From an uncultured Bacteroidota bacterium (GTDB lineage: Bacteria; Bacteroidota; Bacteroidia; Flavobacteriales; Flavobacteriaceae), in assembly GCA_902509675.1 (NCBI GenBank), contig CABWYN010000011.1, forward strand, positions 1 through 37,079: a stretch of 37,079 nucleotides of DNA, given 5' to 3'. Position numbers and translations under genes: made by a program. Shown here piece after piece: positions 15,913 to 23,743 of the stretch. Each line of letters begins with the position of its first letter. The first letter of the stretch is position 1. The notes beneath the pieces are model-generated. The model was not told where the DNA came from. It searched no databases and saw nothing but the letters and a program-made list of their open reading frames with translations.

Positions 15913-16635
15913 ATGAAGGATGTTCTAATTATAATTCCCACCTATAACGAGGTTGAAAATATAGTAAGAATAATCGAATCAATATTTTCATTACACAAAG
16001 ATATTAATATTCTTGTAGTTGATGATAATTCTCCTGACGGAACGTCAATTAAAGTTAAAGAAGTTATTTCAAAATTCGGTAGCAACCTAAACCTAATTTC
16101 TAGGGATTCAAAGTTAGGACTGGGAACAGCTTATATCTCTGGATTTAAATGGGCGATAAAGAAAAAATTTAATTTTGTTTTTTCAATGGATGCTGATTTT
16201 TCCCACAATCCGTCAGATATCAAAAAATTATACCTTTCATGTGTAGACAAAAAAAATGATATTTCAATTGGGTCAAGATATATTCAAGGCATCAATGTTG
16301 TTAACTGGCCACTAGAGAGAATAATATTATCCTATTTAGCATCATGGTATGTAAGAATTTTAACATGTATGAATATAAAAGATCCTACATCTGGTTTTGT
16401 TTGTTATTCTGTAAAATCATTAAAAAGTTTATCTTTAGATACTATTAGTTCTAACGGATATGCATTTCAAATTGAAATGAAATTCAAATTATTTTTAAAA
16501 AAATTCACAATTGAAGAAATCCCAATAATTTTCACAGACAGAGAGTTTGGTAAATCAAAGCTAGATGGTTCGATTATCGGAGAAGCATTTTTTGGAGTAA
16601 TATTGATGAAATTTAAAAGCGTGTTTACCAAGTAA
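15913..16635 (+). CDS. Polyprenol monophosphomannose synthase-like family 2 glycosyltransferase
   Basis: 240 residues, a GT-A fold without membrane helices. DVLIIIPTYNEVENI at 3–17 is the GT2 start, DDNSPDGT (37–44) binds the nucleotide, and the DAD triad plus FSH lies at 93–98. LGLGTAYISGFKWA and DPTSGFVCY are characteristic of Dpm1-like enzymes. These transfer mannose or a related sugar from GDP- or UDP-sugar to a polyprenyl phosphate on the cytoplasmic face of the membrane. The exact sugar is not readable. It is the first gene of a run with dihydroorotase and DUF4296, three bases before the former, a common order in Flavobacteria. Confidence 0.9.
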   Translation: MKDVLIIIPTYNEVENIVRIIESIFSLHKDINILVVDDNSPDGTSIKVKEVISKFGSNLNLISRDSKLGLGTAYISGFKWAIKKKFNFVFSMDADFSHNPSDIKKLYLSCVDKKNDISIGSRYIQGINVVNWPLERIILSYLASWYVRILTCMNIKDPTSGFVCYSVKSLKSLSLDTISSNGYAFQIEMKFKLFLKKFTIEEIPIIFTDREFGKSKLDGSIIGEAFFGVILMKFKSVFTK

Positions 16636-16638
16636 GTA

Positions 16639-17979
16639 ATGAAAAAAACCTTAATTAAAAATTGCAATATTATCAATGAGGGAGAGGTTTTTGAATCCGA
16701 TATTCTTATAGAAGATTCGATAATTAGTAAGATTTCAAATTCTATTAGCCCAAATAATTCAAACACAAAAATTATTGATGCAGAGGGAAACTATGTCATG
16801 CCTGGTTTGATTGACGATCAAGTACATTTTAGAGAACCAGGATTAACACACAAAGGAAATATTTTTTCTGAATCAAGAGCTGCGGTTGCAGGGGGTATTA
16901 CATCTTTTTTTGAAATGCCCAACACAAATCCTAATACAACAACAATTAATGAATTAAATAAAAAGTTTGAGATTGCAAAAAACAACTCGTTAGCAAATTA
17001 TTCTTTTATGTTTGGTGGGACTAATACTAATCTTGACGAGATTTTAAAAAATGATTTAACACAAATTCCTGCTGTTAAACTTTTTCTTGGTTCATCAACA
17101 GGAAATATGTTGGTTGATGATTTAAATTCATTAGAGAAAATTTTTTCTAATGTTCAAATACCAATTGCTGCACACTGTGAAGATGAACAAACCATTAAAA
17201 ATAACCTACAATTACATATGGATACTTTTGGGGATAATATACCCATAAATTATCATCCTAAAATTAGAAGTGAAGAAGCTTGCTTTATTTCTTCTAGCAT
17301 GGCAGTTGGATTGGCTAAAAAAACTGGTGCAAGATTACACGTATTTCATCTTTCAACTGCTCGTGAACTTGAGTTGTTTTCAAATAATCTTCCTCTAAAA
17401 GATAAAAAAATAACCTCTGAGGTTTGTATTCATCATTTAACTTTTTCAGATCAAGATTATGATAAATATGGATCTAATATTAAATGGAATCCTGCTATAA
17501 AAACTGTAAATGACAGGGAAATGTTGTGGAAGGGCTTAAACAATAATTTAATTGATGTCATTGCTACAGATCATGCTCCACACACTGTTAATGAAAAACA
17601 AAATAACTATAATTCCTGTCCGTCTGGTGGTCCTTTAGTTCAACATTCGTTGGTTTCCATGTTAGAAGCTTTTCATAACGATAAAATTTCTTTGCCCAAA
17701 ATTGCAGAAAAGATGTGTCATAATCCAGCTATTTTATTTGATATTGAAAAAAGAGGTTACATTAGAGAGGGTTACTTTGCAGATTTGGTAATATTCAACC
17801 TAAATAACCCATGGACTGTTTCAAATGAAAATATATTATATAAATGCGCCTGGTCACCATTTGAAAACAAGACCTTTAAATCAAGAGTTCTTCACACACT
17901 TGTTAATGGTAATCCAGTTTACTCAAATGGTGTGATTAATGATTCTATTATGGGAATGAAAATGAAATTTAAAAGATGA
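16639..17979 (+). CDS. pyrC: Dihydroorotase (PyrC-type), with a changed HxH metal motif
   Basis: 446 residues, amidohydrolase fold. It interconverts N-carbamoyl-aspartate and dihydroorotate in pyrimidine synthesis. The usual metal site DxHxHFREPG appears as IDDQVHFREPG: the first His is Gln 61, while His 63 is kept. The other expected residues are present: the Lys that is carbamylated (147, AVKLFLG), His 179 (AHCED), His 237 (FHLSTA) and catalytic Asp 311 (ATDHAPH). I recall the same DDQVHFRE form in other Bacteroidota, so it is probably a lineage variant and not a defect. It overlaps the DUF4296 gene by four bases. Confidence 0.87.
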   Translation: MKKTLIKNCNIINEGEVFESDILIEDSIISKISNSISPNNSNTKIIDAEGNYVMPGLIDDQVHFREPGLTHKGNIFSESRAAVAGGITSFFEMPNTNPNTTTINELNKKFEIAKNNSLANYSFMFGGTNTNLDEILKNDLTQIPAVKLFLGSSTGNMLVDDLNSLEKIFSNVQIPIAAHCEDEQTIKNNLQLHMDTFGDNIPINYHPKIRSEEACFISSSMAVGLAKKTGARLHVFHLSTARELELFSNNLPLKDKKITSEVCIHHLTFSDQDYDKYGSNIKWNPAIKTVNDREMLWKGLNNNLIDVIATDHAPHTVNEKQNNYNSCPSGGPLVQHSLVSMLEAFHNDKISLPKIAEKMCHNPAILFDIEKRGYIREGYFADLVIFNLNNPWTVSNENILYKCAWSPFENKTFKSRVLHTLVNGNPVYSNGVINDSIMGMKMKFKR

Positions 17980-18434
17980 AAAAAGTTCTAATTTTTATAT
18001 TTATTTTTTCTTCGTGTAATTTTACGAATCAAAAAGAAAAAATTGAATCTAGTTATTTAATTTCTGAGAACGAGATGGTTGATATTCTCTATGATATGTC
18101 TTTAATAAGTGTTTCTAAAGGAATCAATAAACGAATTTTAGAAAATAATGGTATGAAGCCAAAATCATATATTCTTAAAAAATATAATATTGATAGTTTA
18201 CAGTTTGTAAAAAGTAATGAGTTTTATGCTAATGATCTTGAAAAGTATCTTAATATTTATGAAAGAGTATTAGAAAAATTAGAGTTTAATAGAGAGGTGA
18301 TTATTGACAGTATCGAAGAATATAAAAAAAACAGAGCAAACAGAAGTAAACAAATTATTTCAGAAGAGCAAAAGAATAATAGATTAACCAAAAAACCTAA
18401 AAAACCTTTTCGCTCAGAAATTTTAAAAAATTAG
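17976..18434 (+). CDS. DUF4296 lipoprotein
   Basis: 152 residues. A short signal peptide ends in the lipobox FSSC with Cys at 14. The body is mostly helical, matches DUF4296 (ENEMVDILYDMSLIS near the start, KKYNIDSLQFVKSNEFYA in the middle), and ends with a Lys/Arg-rich tail. DUF4296 proteins are confined to Bacteroidota and have no known function to me. The ATG overlaps the stop of dihydroorotase (ATGA), so it is translationally coupled. Likely location: periplasmic face of the inner or outer membrane. Confidence 0.8.
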   Translation: MKKVLIFIFIFSSCNFTNQKEKIESSYLISENEMVDILYDMSLISVSKGINKRILENNGMKPKSYILKKYNIDSLQFVKSNEFYANDLEKYLNIYERVLEKLEFNREVIIDSIEEYKKNRANRSKQIISEEQKNNRLTKKPKKPFRSEILKN

Positions 18435-18465
18435 ATTATATTACAATTAGATTAATTAATTACAA

Positions 18466-19758
18466 ATGAGTGATTTTATTCAAGAGTTGAAATGGCGTGG
18501 ATTAATCCATGATTCTACACCCGGAATTGACAAGTATTTAAATGAAGAATCTAGATCCGCATACATTGGCTTTGATCCAACTTCAGATTCTCTACACATT
18601 GGGAGTTTGGTCCCAATAATGTTGTTGTCTCATTTTCAAATTTGTGGACATAAGCCAATTGCCTTAATTGGAGGTGCAACTGGAATGATTGGAGACCCTT
18701 CAGGAAAATCTTCTGAAAGAATCCTGTTGAATGAGAAGACTTTAAGATACAATGAAAATTGTTTGAAAAAGCAATTATCAAGTTTTTTATCATTTGATGA
18801 AAAATCTAAAAATAGTGCTGTCCTATTGAATAATTATGATTGGATGAAAAACTTTTCTTTTTTGGAATTCATCCGCGATGTTGGTAAACATATAACGGTT
18901 AATTATATGATGTCAAAAGACTCCGTAAAAAATAGAATTTCATCTGAATCAGGAAATGGAATGAGCTTTACGGAATTCACTTATCAAATGGTACAAGGAT
19001 TTGATTTTTTATTTTTAAACAGAAATCATAATTGCTCAATTCAAATGGGTGGAAGTGACCAATGGGGAAATATTACTACAGGGACAGAACTCATAAGAAG
19101 AATTGACAAAGGGAAAGGTTATGCTATAACATGTCCACTAATTACTAAATCCGATGGGTCAAAATTTGGAAAGTCCGAGGGAGGAAATATTTGGTTAGAT
19201 GCAGAAAAAACTTCGGTTTACAAATTTTATCAATATTGGTTAAATACTTCTGATGAGGATGCAAAAGTGTACATTAAAATTTTCACTTTCTTAGAAAAAA
19301 ATATAATTGAACAACTAATTGTTGATCATGAAGAAAGCCCGCATTTAAGAATTTTACAAAAAAAATTAGCATCTGAAATCACTCGTATTGTTCACAATGA
19401 AGAAGAGTTAAACAACGCAGTGAAAGCATCAGGAATTCTTTTTAGTAAAGATTTCATTAAAGAAATAAATGAAATTGATGAAAATATTTTTTTAGATATA
19501 TTTGAAGGTGTCCAAACCTGTGAATTATCAATGGATCGAATCGAAAAAGGAATAGAAATTGTAAAGTCCCTTTCAGAAATTTCCGGTTTTTTACCTTCAA
19601 ATTCTGAAGCAAGAAGAGCCTTAAAGGAAAACTCTATTTCTGTTAATAAGAAAAAAGTTAATGAAGCATATACTATAACCAGAAATGATCTGATTAGAAA
19701 TAAATATATTATCCTCAACAGGGGGAAGAAAAAAACATTTATTTTTAAAATTATATAA
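18466..19758 (+). CDS. tyrS: Tyrosyl-tRNA synthetase
   Basis: 430 residues, a class I synthetase of the TyrRS type. The HIGH-equivalent HIGS is at 44–47 in GFDPTSDSLHIGSL, and the KMSKS-equivalent KFGKS at 233–237. The tyrosine pocket is represented by the MGGSDQWGN segment. A C-terminal S4-like RNA-binding domain (from ~365, with LPSNSEARRAL and ISVNKKKV) completes the normal length. It follows the DUF4296 gene after 31 bases and may belong to the same transcript. Its stop is one base from the convergent LuxE-like gene. Confidence 0.97.
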   Translation: MSDFIQELKWRGLIHDSTPGIDKYLNEESRSAYIGFDPTSDSLHIGSLVPIMLLSHFQICGHKPIALIGGATGMIGDPSGKSSERILLNEKTLRYNENCLKKQLSSFLSFDEKSKNSAVLLNNYDWMKNFSFLEFIRDVGKHITVNYMMSKDSVKNRISSESGNGMSFTEFTYQMVQGFDFLFLNRNHNCSIQMGGSDQWGNITTGTELIRRIDKGKGYAITCPLITKSDGSKFGKSEGGNIWLDAEKTSVYKFYQYWLNTSDEDAKVYIKIFTFLEKNIIEQLIVDHEESPHLRILQKKLASEITRIVHNEEELNNAVKASGILFSKDFIKEINEIDENIFLDIFEGVQTCELSMDRIEKGIEIVKSLSEISGFLPSNSEARRALKENSISVNKKKVNEAYTITRNDLIRNKYIILNRGKKKTFIFKII

Positions 19759-19759
19759 A

Positions 19760-20734
19760 TCAGATAAGCTGATTACAACCTCTTAAATCACTATTGTCTA
19801 TTCTTCCTAAAATTTGAAATTTTGATTCGCCTACCATTTTTCCAAGATCATCTGTAGCAATAAAACTACAAGAATATAAATTTGCTAAATCTATTATATT
19901 AATGCCTCCGCTTTTCTTATTGAATTCCATATTTTGGGCATCATTTATATCCCTTATAATTACTCTCATCCAGTTTGGACATTCAAATATTCCATCCCTT
20001 TTTGAATAGGCTTGAGATAACAACTCAGTCATCCCATATTCACTGTGAATATTTTTTATTCCAAATCCAGACTTTAAAACTTCATGTAGTTCTCCTTTCA
20101 CCATTTCTTTTCTCATTCCTTTCATTCCACCAGTTTCTAAAACAATTGTGTTTTTTAACTTTATTTTTTTAGTTTCAATGAGGTCTAAAAGTGCATAAGA
20201 AACTCCGATTAAAATAATTTTTTTACCCGACTTTTCAAGTTTTAATATCTTTTCTATTAGCACATCATACTGGTTTAAATAAAATCCGCTTTCATCACAA
20301 CTTGATTCATTTATTAATCTATCTACCATATAAATTAATGACGAACTTTGATTTTCAATATATGTTGGCAGCAGGCCAATAATTGTAAAATCCGACGGAT
20401 TACCATAATTACTTATAAAATTTTTAAGGAAAGATTTTTCATAAACATTTAGACTAGAAACATAATGTTTACTTGAGACATTAGTGGTTGTTCCACTACT
20501 GTAGAAAGTTCTTTCAATCTTGTCGGAGGTTATAATCTTATGGGTTTTAAAAAAAGAAATCGGCAGAAATGGTATTTCTTTAAGGGTATTTGTGTTTTGC
20601 GGATTTTTTTTAAAAAGATCACAAAAATTTCTGTAGACATTATTATTTTCATACTGAAATTTAAAAATTCTCATAGACAAATTATTAAATTCCGAAGAAT
20701 TGGAACATCCTAAAATTTCATCTAAACTTACCAT
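19760..20734 (-). CDS. LuxE-like acyl-protein synthetase (adenylate-forming)
   Basis: 324 residues matching the LuxE/acyl-protein synthetase part of the AMP-binding enzyme superfamily. FYSSGTTTNVSS (77–88) is the adenylate P-loop-like segment. VLETGGMKGMRKEM (~198–211) and SEYGMTELLSQAYS (231–244) are typical of LuxE. In luminous bacteria LuxE activates fatty acids for LuxC reduction. No luxCDAB genes are present here, so it more likely activates a carboxylic acid for another pathway, as seen in many Bacteroidota. It is a single-gene unit, convergent with tyrS and divergent from the response regulator. Confidence 0.8.
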   Translation of the reverse strand: MVSLDEILGCSNSSEFNNLSMRIFKFQYENNNVYRNFCDLFKKNPQNTNTLKEIPFLPISFFKTHKIITSDKIERTFYSSGTTTNVSSKHYVSSLNVYEKSFLKNFISNYGNPSDFTIIGLLPTYIENQSSSLIYMVDRLINESSCDESGFYLNQYDVLIEKILKLEKSGKKIILIGVSYALLDLIETKKIKLKNTIVLETGGMKGMRKEMVKGELHEVLKSGFGIKNIHSEYGMTELLSQAYSKRDGIFECPNWMRVIIRDINDAQNMEFNKKSGGINIIDLANLYSCSFIATDDLGKMVGESKFQILGRIDNSDLRGCNQLI

Positions 20735-20738
20735 TAAT

Positions 20739-20746
20739 CAAAAATA
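20739..20746 (-). promoter_or_regulatory. Possible -7 box of the LuxE-like gene
   Basis: On the minus strand TATTTTTG (20746–20739) fits TAnnTTTG, but it ends only four bases before the ATG at 20734. If used, the mRNA would be essentially leaderless. No good -33 element is visible, so the support is weak. Confidence 0.2.
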
Positions 20747-20804
20747 TAATATTGTTTATTATCCCATTAAAAAATTGATAATAATGTGTTAACTTATTGC
20801 TGTC

Positions 20805-20837
20805 AATCTTATTTTAAAAAAAATTATAAATAAGATT
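20805..20837. promoter_or_regulatory. Perfect 10-bp inverted repeat upstream of the response-regulator gene
   Basis: AATCTTATTT at 20805–20814 and its exact reverse complement AAATAAGATT at 20828–20837 flank a 13-base A-rich loop, followed by TTT. The element lies in the 135-base region between the divergent LuxE-like and PhoB-like genes and ends 32 bases before the regulator start. No plus-strand gene ends nearby, so a terminator role is unlikely. An operator or leader hairpin is more plausible, and autoregulation is one option. Confidence 0.4.
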
Positions 20838-20869
20838 TTTTAAATTTAACTAATGTTTAGCTCAAAATA

Positions 20870-21547
20870 TTGAAAACTAAAAAATTTAAAATCTTATTGG
20901 TTGATGATGAACCAGATATAGTAGAGATTATTTCTTATAGTTTAAAGAATGCTAATTATGATGTTTATTCAGCATTCAACGGATTGGAAGCAATAAAAGT
21001 AGCAAAATCAATAAAGCCAGACTTAATAATTTTAGATGTAATGATGCCCGAAATGGATGGTATTGAAGCATGCGAGATTATAAGAGAAGACCAGGTTGTT
21101 GGAAAAACACTTATTACCTTTCTTTCAGCCAGAGGAGAGGATTACAGTCAAATTGCTGCATTAAATGCAGGTGCAGATGACTATATTACGAAGCCAATTA
21201 AACCTAAAGTTTTATTGAGTAAAGTAAAATCTTTACTCAGGAGAATTTCAAACGATCAAAATGAGATCATTGAATTTAAAAATCTAACAATAGATAAAAC
21301 AGGTTATAGAGTCTTTGTTGAAAAAAATGAAATATCATTACCAAGAAAAGAATTTGAATTGTTATTTTTATTAGCTTCAAAACCTGATAAGGTTTTTAAA
21401 AGAGATTTTATTTTAGAATCAATTTGGGGGAAAGATGTAATTGTAGGAGATCGAACTATTGACGTGCATATAAGAAAACTCCGCGAAAAAATTGGTTCAT
21501 CATATTTAAAAACCATTAAAGGAGTTGGTTATAAATTCATAATTTAA
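20870..21547 (+). CDS. OmpR/PhoB-type response regulator
   Basis: 225 residues. The receiver domain (~7–120) has the acidic pair at D12–D13, the phospho-acceptor Asp 56 in DLIILDVMMPEMDG, Ser 86 and Lys 108 (ITKPIKP). A winged-helix DNA-binding domain (~132–225) shows SLPRKEFELLFLLASKPDKVF and RTIDVHIRKLREKIG. The start codon is TTG. The only nearby ATG (20853) is out of frame, and KTKKFKILLVDDEPD is a normal N-terminus. It pairs with the kinase gene that overlaps its stop by one base (TAATG). Targets are unknown. Confidence 0.93.
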   Translation: MKTKKFKILLVDDEPDIVEIISYSLKNANYDVYSAFNGLEAIKVAKSIKPDLIILDVMMPEMDGIEACEIIREDQVVGKTLITFLSARGEDYSQIAALNAGADDYITKPIKPKVLLSKVKSLLRRISNDQNEIIEFKNLTIDKTGYRVFVEKNEISLPRKEFELLFLLASKPDKVFKRDFILESIWGKDVIVGDRTIDVHIRKLREKIGSSYLKTIKGVGYKFII

Positions 21548-22641
21548 TGTCTAAAAAGTTTAGATCTAGTTCCTATAAGTTTTCTCTTCAAACTTCTTTG
21601 TATATATCCTTGACTTCTCTTGTTGTTTTTAATTTAAAAACAATTTTTAACACTTCATGCTCTGGTACTTGTTATATTGAAAGATTTTTTGACAGTATTC
21701 TATCAGTTGATTTTTTATTAGTTTGGATTTCCATTTTTATAATTTCTTTTATAATTCTTCAAAAAAGAGTTCAAACAATGTTTTTAAATAGAATAAAGCA
21801 TATTTATGAAGATTTAGATTTTAAATCAGACTCTCTGATATCAACTTCAAGTATTGTTTCAAATATGGATTTACTTATTGAAGATCTTGGAGAATATGTA
21901 AAGATTAAAAAAACTGAAATTGAATCACTTAAAAAGCAAGATGAATACAGAAAAGAATTTATAGGTAATGTTGCGCATGAGTTAAAAACTCCTTTGTTTT
22001 CTATACAGGGATACATCTCAAATTTATTGGATGGAGCTGCTAGCGATAAAAAACTGTTAGAAAAATATTTAAATAGAGCCGACAAAAGTGTTGATAGACT
22101 TGCTTATATAATAAAAGATCTTGATTTAATCTCGCAAATAGAATCCTCAATAACTAAGTTAGATATATCATCATTTGAAATATTAGATTTAATAAAAGAA
22201 ATATTGGAGGAGCTAGAAATTAGTGCTTCAAATCATAATATAAAATTAATTTTAGATTCAAGAAATGCTGAGGGAGTTCAGGTTGATGCTGACAGAAACA
22301 GAATTCAACAAGTTTTGATTAATTTAATATTAAATTCGATTAATTACGGAAAGCCAAAAGGTACAACTGAAATTAGTTTTGAATCTAAAGGACAAAAATT
22401 GTTAATTAGAGTGACAGATAATGGTCTTGGAATAAGCGAAGAAAATATGCCAAGATTATTTGAAAGATTTTTTAGGGTTAACATAAGCAGAAGTAGAGAT
22501 CATGGTGGGTCTGGACTGGGATTAGCCATCGTAAAACATATAATAGAGGCACATAATGAAAACATTAGTGTAGTGTCTACTTTAGGAATTGGAAGTGAAT
22601 TTTCTTTCACACTAAAAAAATCAAAAATTCCGTTTAATTAA
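21547..22641 (+). CDS. PhoR-like sensor histidine kinase
   Basis: 364 residues. Two membrane helices (~13–33 and ~55–71) flank a loop of only ~20 residues with two Cys, so the sensor is probably intramembrane or relies on partners. The cytoplasmic part has the H box NVAHELKTPLFSIQGY with His 144, N box QQVLINLILNSINYG (Asn 263), G1 DNGLGI (291–296), the F box and G2 GSGLGLAI (321–328). It overlaps the response-regulator stop by one base, the classic arrangement of a cognate pair. The small periplasmic loop resembles PhoR, but no phosphate genes are nearby. Confidence 0.93.
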   Translation: MSKKFRSSSYKFSLQTSLYISLTSLVVFNLKTIFNTSCSGTCYIERFFDSILSVDFLLVWISIFIISFIILQKRVQTMFLNRIKHIYEDLDFKSDSLISTSSIVSNMDLLIEDLGEYVKIKKTEIESLKKQDEYRKEFIGNVAHELKTPLFSIQGYISNLLDGAASDKKLLEKYLNRADKSVDRLAYIIKDLDLISQIESSITKLDISSFEILDLIKEILEELEISASNHNIKLILDSRNAEGVQVDADRNRIQQVLINLILNSINYGKPKGTTEISFESKGQKLLIRVTDNGLGISEENMPRLFERFFRVNISRSRDHGGSGLGLAIVKHIIEAHNENISVVSTLGIGSEFSFTLKKSKIPFN

Positions 22642-22668
22642 TTAGCTTAGCTTCGATAAATAATTCAA

Positions 22669-23349
22669 TTGGGAAGTAAAAATAAATTAAAGAGATTTAA
22701 AGAAAATATATCTTTTAAAAATGTGATCCAACCTACCAGAGAAGAACTCATTGACAATGATTTTGAGTATAAAGGTAAATGGGGTGAGTTATTTTTTAAC
22801 AACAACAACCCCATAGTGATAGAATTGGGATGTGGAAAAGGAGAGTATTCTGTTGAATTAGCAAAACTATATCCAGAAATAAATTTTATAGGAATTGATA
22901 TCAAAGGGGCCAGATTTTGGCGCGGAGCCAAAATAGCAACCGATAATGAAATTGCTAATGTTGCATTTGTGAGATCCCAAATTGAGCTGGTTGATAAAAT
23001 ATTTTCTAGGAATGAAATTTCTGAAATATGGATAACCTTTCCTGACCCTCAAATTAAATTTAAAAGAGAAAAGCACAGGCTCATTAACTTAAATTTTATC
23101 GAATGTTATTCGAAAATTCTGGTAACAAATGGAATCATAAATTTAAAAACAGATAGCGAATTTTTACATGGATATATGTTGGGATTAATTAAGTCAACTG
23201 ATTTTTTAGAACTCATTTATTCAAATCATAACATATATAATAACACTGGTGCTCCAAAAAATGCTGTATCAATTCAAACGTTTTATGAATCAAAATTTTT
23301 GAAATTGGGTAAGCCAATTACATTTGTAAATTTTAGAGTTACTAAGTAG
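22669..23349 (+). CDS. trmB: tRNA (guanosine(46)-N7)-methyltransferase TrmB
   Basis: 226 residues, a SAM-dependent Rossmann methyltransferase making m7G46 in the tRNA variable loop. The SAM-binding motif GCGKGEY is at 54–60, IGIDIKGARFWRGAK at ~74–88, and the family signature ITFPDPQIKFKREKHR at ~122–137. The start is TTG: MGSKNKLKRFKEN is the normal Bacteroidota TrmB N-terminus and there is no in-frame ATG near it. The gene follows the kinase by 27 bases and is followed immediately by the alkyltransferase-like gene. Confidence 0.95.
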   Translation: MGSKNKLKRFKENISFKNVIQPTREELIDNDFEYKGKWGELFFNNNNPIVIELGCGKGEYSVELAKLYPEINFIGIDIKGARFWRGAKIATDNEIANVAFVRSQIELVDKIFSRNEISEIWITFPDPQIKFKREKHRLINLNFIECYSKILVTNGIINLKTDSEFLHGYMLGLIKSTDFLELIYSNHNIYNNTGAPKNAVSIQTFYESKFLKLGKPITFVNFRVTK

Positions 23350-23350
23350 C

Positions 23351-23683
23351 ATGAAAGATGATACAACTTTTTTTAAAAGGGTTTATAAAGTGGTTAGATT
23401 GATTCCGTCTGGAAGGGTTTCCACATATGGATTGATAGCTGCATATCTCGGCACTCCAAAAAGTGCTCGTATTGTAGGATATGCTATGAACGCATCACAC
23501 AAAATTCATGATATTCCTGCTCACAGGGTTGTCAACAGGATAGGCCTTTTAACGGGGAAACATCATTTTTCAGGAACTAATTTGATGAAAGAGTTGCTGG
23601 AGAGCGAAGGGGTAGTTATTAAAAAAAATCTTATTACAAATTTTCAAAATATTATTTGGGATCCATCAATTGAGTTACATTAA
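23351..23683 (+). CDS. MGMT-family alkyltransferase-like protein lacking the acceptor cysteine
   Basis: 110 residues, only the DNA-binding domain of O6-alkylguanine-DNA alkyltransferase. RLIPSGRVSTYG (16–27) is the winged-helix start, and SARIVGYAM (38–46) carries the Arg finger. The active-site motif PCHRV reads PAHRV at 56–60, so the methyl-accepting Cys is Ala. Alkyltransferase-like proteins of this kind bind O6-alkylguanine, flip it out and hand the lesion to nucleotide-excision repair; they do not repair it themselves. Many have Trp at this position, and Ala is a known alternative. The gene starts one base after the trmB stop. Confidence 0.88.
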   Translation: MKDDTTFFKRVYKVVRLIPSGRVSTYGLIAAYLGTPKSARIVGYAMNASHKIHDIPAHRVVNRIGLLTGKHHFSGTNLMKELLESEGVVIKKNLITNFQNIIWDPSIELH

Positions 23684-23720
23684 TATTTACTTAATCCTAT
23701 TAAAATTTTCCAATTCATAG

Positions 23721-23728
23721 TATATTTG
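23721..23728 (+). promoter_or_regulatory. Putative -7 promoter box for mrp
   Basis: TATATTTG exactly fits the Bacteroidota -7 consensus TAnnTTTG and lies 15 bases before the GTG start of the Mrp gene, in the 60-base gap after the alkyltransferase-like gene. No strong -33 element is visible. Confidence 0.4.
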
Positions 23729-23743
23729 TAAAAAATATTTTTT

